From Streptomyces nojiriensis (GTDB lineage Bacteria; Actinomycetota; Actinomycetes; Streptomycetales; Streptomycetaceae), in assembly GCF_017639205.1 (NCBI RefSeq), contig NZ_CP071139.1, positions 5,641,501-5,705,500 on the forward strand: a stretch of 64,000 bases of DNA, given 5' to 3'. The translations under genes were made by a program, and so were the position numbers. How positions within the stretch are numbered: the first letter of the stretch is position 1; every line of letters begins with the position of its first letter. Below, piece by piece: positions 62,056 to 64,000 of this stretch. Below the pieces are notes generated by a model. That model searched no databases. It saw only the letters and a program-made list of their open reading frames with translations, and had not been told where the DNA came from.

Positions 62056-63395
62056 GCCTGCGTTCCCGGGTCAACACCCCCGACGACCGCCACAGCCCGC
62101 GCGAGGACGGCCGCCTCGTCTCCTCCTACCGCGCCAAGCTGCTGGAGGAGATCGACCTCGCCGAGATGTCCGCGCTCGCACCCGCCGAGCGCCGGGCGCG
62201 CCTGGAGCGCGTACTCGGCCACATCATCAGCCGCGAAGGACCCGTCCTCTCCACGGTCGAGCGCGCCCAGCTGATCCGCCGCGTCGTCGACGAGGCCCTC
62301 GGGCTCGGCGTGCTCGAGCCGCTCCTCGAAGACGCCTCGATCTCCGAGATCATGGTCAACGGCCCCGACCACATCTACGTGGAGCGCGCCGGCCGGGTCG
62401 AACAGCTGCCCATCCGTTTCGCCTCGCACGAGCAGCTGATGCAGACCATCGAGCGCATCGTCTCCACCGTCAACCGGCGGGTGGACGAGGCCAATCCGAT
62501 GGTCGACGCCCGCCTCCCCAGCGGCGAGCGCGTCAACGTCATCATCCCGCCGCTCTCCCTGACCGGTGCCACCCTCACCATCCGCCGCTTCCCGCGCGCC
62601 TTCACCCTGCACGAGATGATCGCCCTCGGCTCGCTCGACGAGCAGATGCTGATCCTGCTCTCCGGCCTCGTGGGGGCGAAGATGAACGTGATCGTCTCCG
62701 GGGCCACCGGCACCGGCAAGACCACCCTCCTCAACGCCCTCTCCGGGCTGATCCCCGAGGGCGAGCGCATCATCACCATCGAGGACTCGGCCGAACTCCA
62801 GCTCCAGCAGGCCCACGTCATCCGCCTCGAATCCCGCCCCGCGAACGTGGAGGGCAAGGGCCAGATCACCATCCGCGACCTCGTACGCAACTCCCTGCGC
62901 ATGCGACCCGACCGCATCATCGTCGGCGAGGTCCGCGGCGGCGAGACCCTGGACATGCTCCAGGCGATGTCCACCGGCCACGACGGCTCCCTGGCCACCG
63001 TCCACGCCAACAGCTCCTCGGACGCCCTGATGCGCCTGCAGACCCTCGCCTCCATGTCGGAGGTCGAGATCCCCTTCGAGGCGCTGCAGGACCAGATCAA
63101 CAGCGCGGTGAACGTCATCGTCCAGCTGACCCGTTTCGGCGACGGCTCGCGCCGCATCACCGAGATCTCCGTTCTCGAATCGCACGGCCGCGAAGCCTTC
63201 CGGATCACCACGGTCTGCCGCTTCGGGGCCCAGCCGATGGGCGCGGACGGGCGCGTCCACGGCTATTTCGAGTACTACCCGCTGCCCCGCCGGATCGCGG
63301 AACGGCTCTACATGAACAACCAACCCATCCCGCAGGCCTTCGGCGTCGCGCCGGAGGACCCCCTGACCGCCCGCATCACCCGGACCGCCCTGTGA
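62052..63395 (+). CDS. tadA: TadA/CpaF secretion ATPase
   Basis: 447 residues, hexameric secretion ATPase of the type II/IV family that powers assembly and retraction of Flp/Tad pili. Walker A GATGTGKT at 217-224; ITIEDSAELQLQQAHVI; Walker B RMRPDRIIVGEVRGGETLDML; and the His box STGHDGSLATVHANS. The N-terminal domain holds the SISEIMVNGPDHIYVER block. ATG 62052 overlaps the TadE stop; TGA 63393-63395 overlaps the next gene. Confidence 0.95.
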   Translation: MSLRSRVNTPDDRHSPREDGRLVSSYRAKLLEEIDLAEMSALAPAERRARLERVLGHIISREGPVLSTVERAQLIRRVVDEALGLGVLEPLLEDASISEIMVNGPDHIYVERAGRVEQLPIRFASHEQLMQTIERIVSTVNRRVDEANPMVDARLPSGERVNVIIPPLSLTGATLTIRRFPRAFTLHEMIALGSLDEQMLILLSGLVGAKMNVIVSGATGTGKTTLLNALSGLIPEGERIITIEDSAELQLQQAHVIRLESRPANVEGKGQITIRDLVRNSLRMRPDRIIVGEVRGGETLDMLQAMSTGHDGSLATVHANSSSDALMRLQTLASMSEVEIPFEALQDQINSAVNVIVQLTRFGDGSRRITEISVLESHGREAFRITTVCRFGAQPMGADGRVHGYFEYYPLPRRIAERLYMNNQPIPQAFGVAPEDPLTARITRTAL

Positions 63396-64000
63396 ACCCA
63401 CTCATCCTCGCCACCCTCGGCGCCACGCTGCTGGCCTGCGTACTGGTCGTCGCCGGCCTCCAGGCGTACATGGCCGGCCGCGCCCAGCGCGCCGCCCTCA
63501 TCGAACGCCTCTCGGCGAGTGGTGTCCCGGAGCCCGTCGGCCGCCGCCGCCGCTTCCCGGCGGTCGACCGCCGGCTGCGCAGGACGAGGCTCGGCCGCCG
63601 TATCGAGCTGAAGCTGGCGACGACCGGCCTGGACTTCACTCCCGGCGAGTTCTTCGTCTACATGCTGGGATCGATCGCGGGGGTCTGGCTCATCGCGTCC
63701 TCCCTCCTCGCACCGTTCTTCGGCCCGGTGGCGGGTGCCATCGGCATCTGGGCGGCGAACGCCTTCCTCAACTGGCAGCGGGCACGGCGTACGGAACGGT
63801 TCATCAACCAGCTCCCCGACCTGGCCCGCATCCTCGCCAACGCCACCCAGGCCGGACTGGCGCTGCGCACGGCCATCGGCATCGCGGCCGAGGAGCTGGA
63901 GGCACCGGCCGGCGAGGAACTGGCGCGCGTCGCCGACCGCCTCGCCGTCGGCCACTCGATCGACGAGTCCCTCGGCGAACTCACTGAGCGGCTGCCGTCC
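63392..64000 (+). CDS. tadB: TadB-like type II secretion F-family membrane protein (cut by window end)
   Basis: 203 residues present. One N-terminal membrane helix (LATLGATLLACVLVVAGLQAYMAG), a cytosolic basic linker, two further helices (VYMLGSIAGVWLIASSLLA, GPVAGAIGIWAANAFL) and the start of the T2SSF domain (INQLPDLARILANATQAGLALRTAIG). TadB and TadC form the inner-membrane platform for TadA. It overlaps tadA by GTGA. tadC, flp and tadV presumably lie beyond the window. Confidence 0.88.
   Translation, partial: MNPLILATLGATLLACVLVVAGLQAYMAGRAQRAALIERLSASGVPEPVGRRRRFPAVDRRLRRTRLGRRIELKLATTGLDFTPGEFFVYMLGSIAGVWLIASSLLAPFFGPVAGAIGIWAANAFLNWQRARRTERFINQLPDLARILANATQAGLALRTAIGIAAEELEAPAGEELARVADRLAVGHSIDESLGELTERLPS

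Overview
The window reads as chromosomal DNA of a Streptomyces species. It is very GC-rich, uses many GTG starts, and genes repeatedly join through 4-base GTGA/ATGA stop-start overlaps. It also carries lineage markers: mycothiol conjugate amidase, GTP-dependent PEP carboxykinase, a DUF4307 protein, a TelA operon, an actinobacterial Tad locus, and a DasR-type site at a chitinase promoter. Gene order around msrA, metB, ilvA, greA, mca and pckA is, from memory, that of the conserved chromosome core. I saw no tRNA, rRNA or CRISPR array.

Layout. 0-9.6 kb: a cut-off gene, a double-GNAT protein, an XRE regulator divergent from a zinc alcohol dehydrogenase, msrA, an M48 protease flanked by two paralogous proteins of unknown function, and metB. 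9.6-17 kb: a repeat-rich gap, a sigma-like gene coupled to a small membrane protein, MarR facing threonine dehydratase, an ABC exporter pair, greA, a DUF4307 protein, mca and a small membrane protein whose 3' end runs into a 95-bp tandem repeat. 17.5-24.6 kb: a large membrane NB-ARC/TPR protein, an orphan large serine recombinase and a YyaL-type thioredoxin-domain protein. 24.8-31.6 kb: a surface-glycan cluster of CslA-like GT2, GT39, GT2-GtrA and a secreted radical copper oxidase. 31.6-42.2 kb: hemolysin III family protein, pckA, a four-gene coupled operon (solute-binding-like, TelA, solute-binding/VWA, coiled coil), RDD protein and an alanine-type aminotransferase.

42.5-45 kb: a frameshifted microgene, a small ORF, and an intergenic palindrome of about 1.2 kb with no spacer at its axis, next to a macro-domain gene. 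This is the most unusual object in the window. 45-50.4 kb: GNAT, F420-type oxidoreductase, LysR regulator, secreted streptogrisin-like protease with a chitin-binding tail, and a YdcF-family membrane protein. 50.4-54.7 kb: a D-amino-acid module (N-acyl-D-amino-acid deacylase, D-serine dehydratase-like enzyme, IclR regulator, RidA) with a visible promoter and operator. 54.8-57.9 kb: a secreted M14 carboxypeptidase and a GH18 chitinase whose promoter contains a DasR-type element. 58.2-64 kb: a Tad pilus/secretion operon (zinc-ribbon protein, CpaB/SAF, CpaE, two TadE-like, TadA, partial TadB) preceded by 11-bp periodic repeats that resemble SARP-binding heptamers.

Several units make functional sense together: secreted protease, carboxypeptidase, chitinase and D-amino-acid catabolism suit a soil saprophyte feeding on chitin, protein and peptidoglycan; RidA would clear the reactive imine or enamine released by the D-serine dehydratase; and the CslA-like synthase with a copper oxidase resembles the known CslA/GlxA pair that makes a hyphal-tip glycan.
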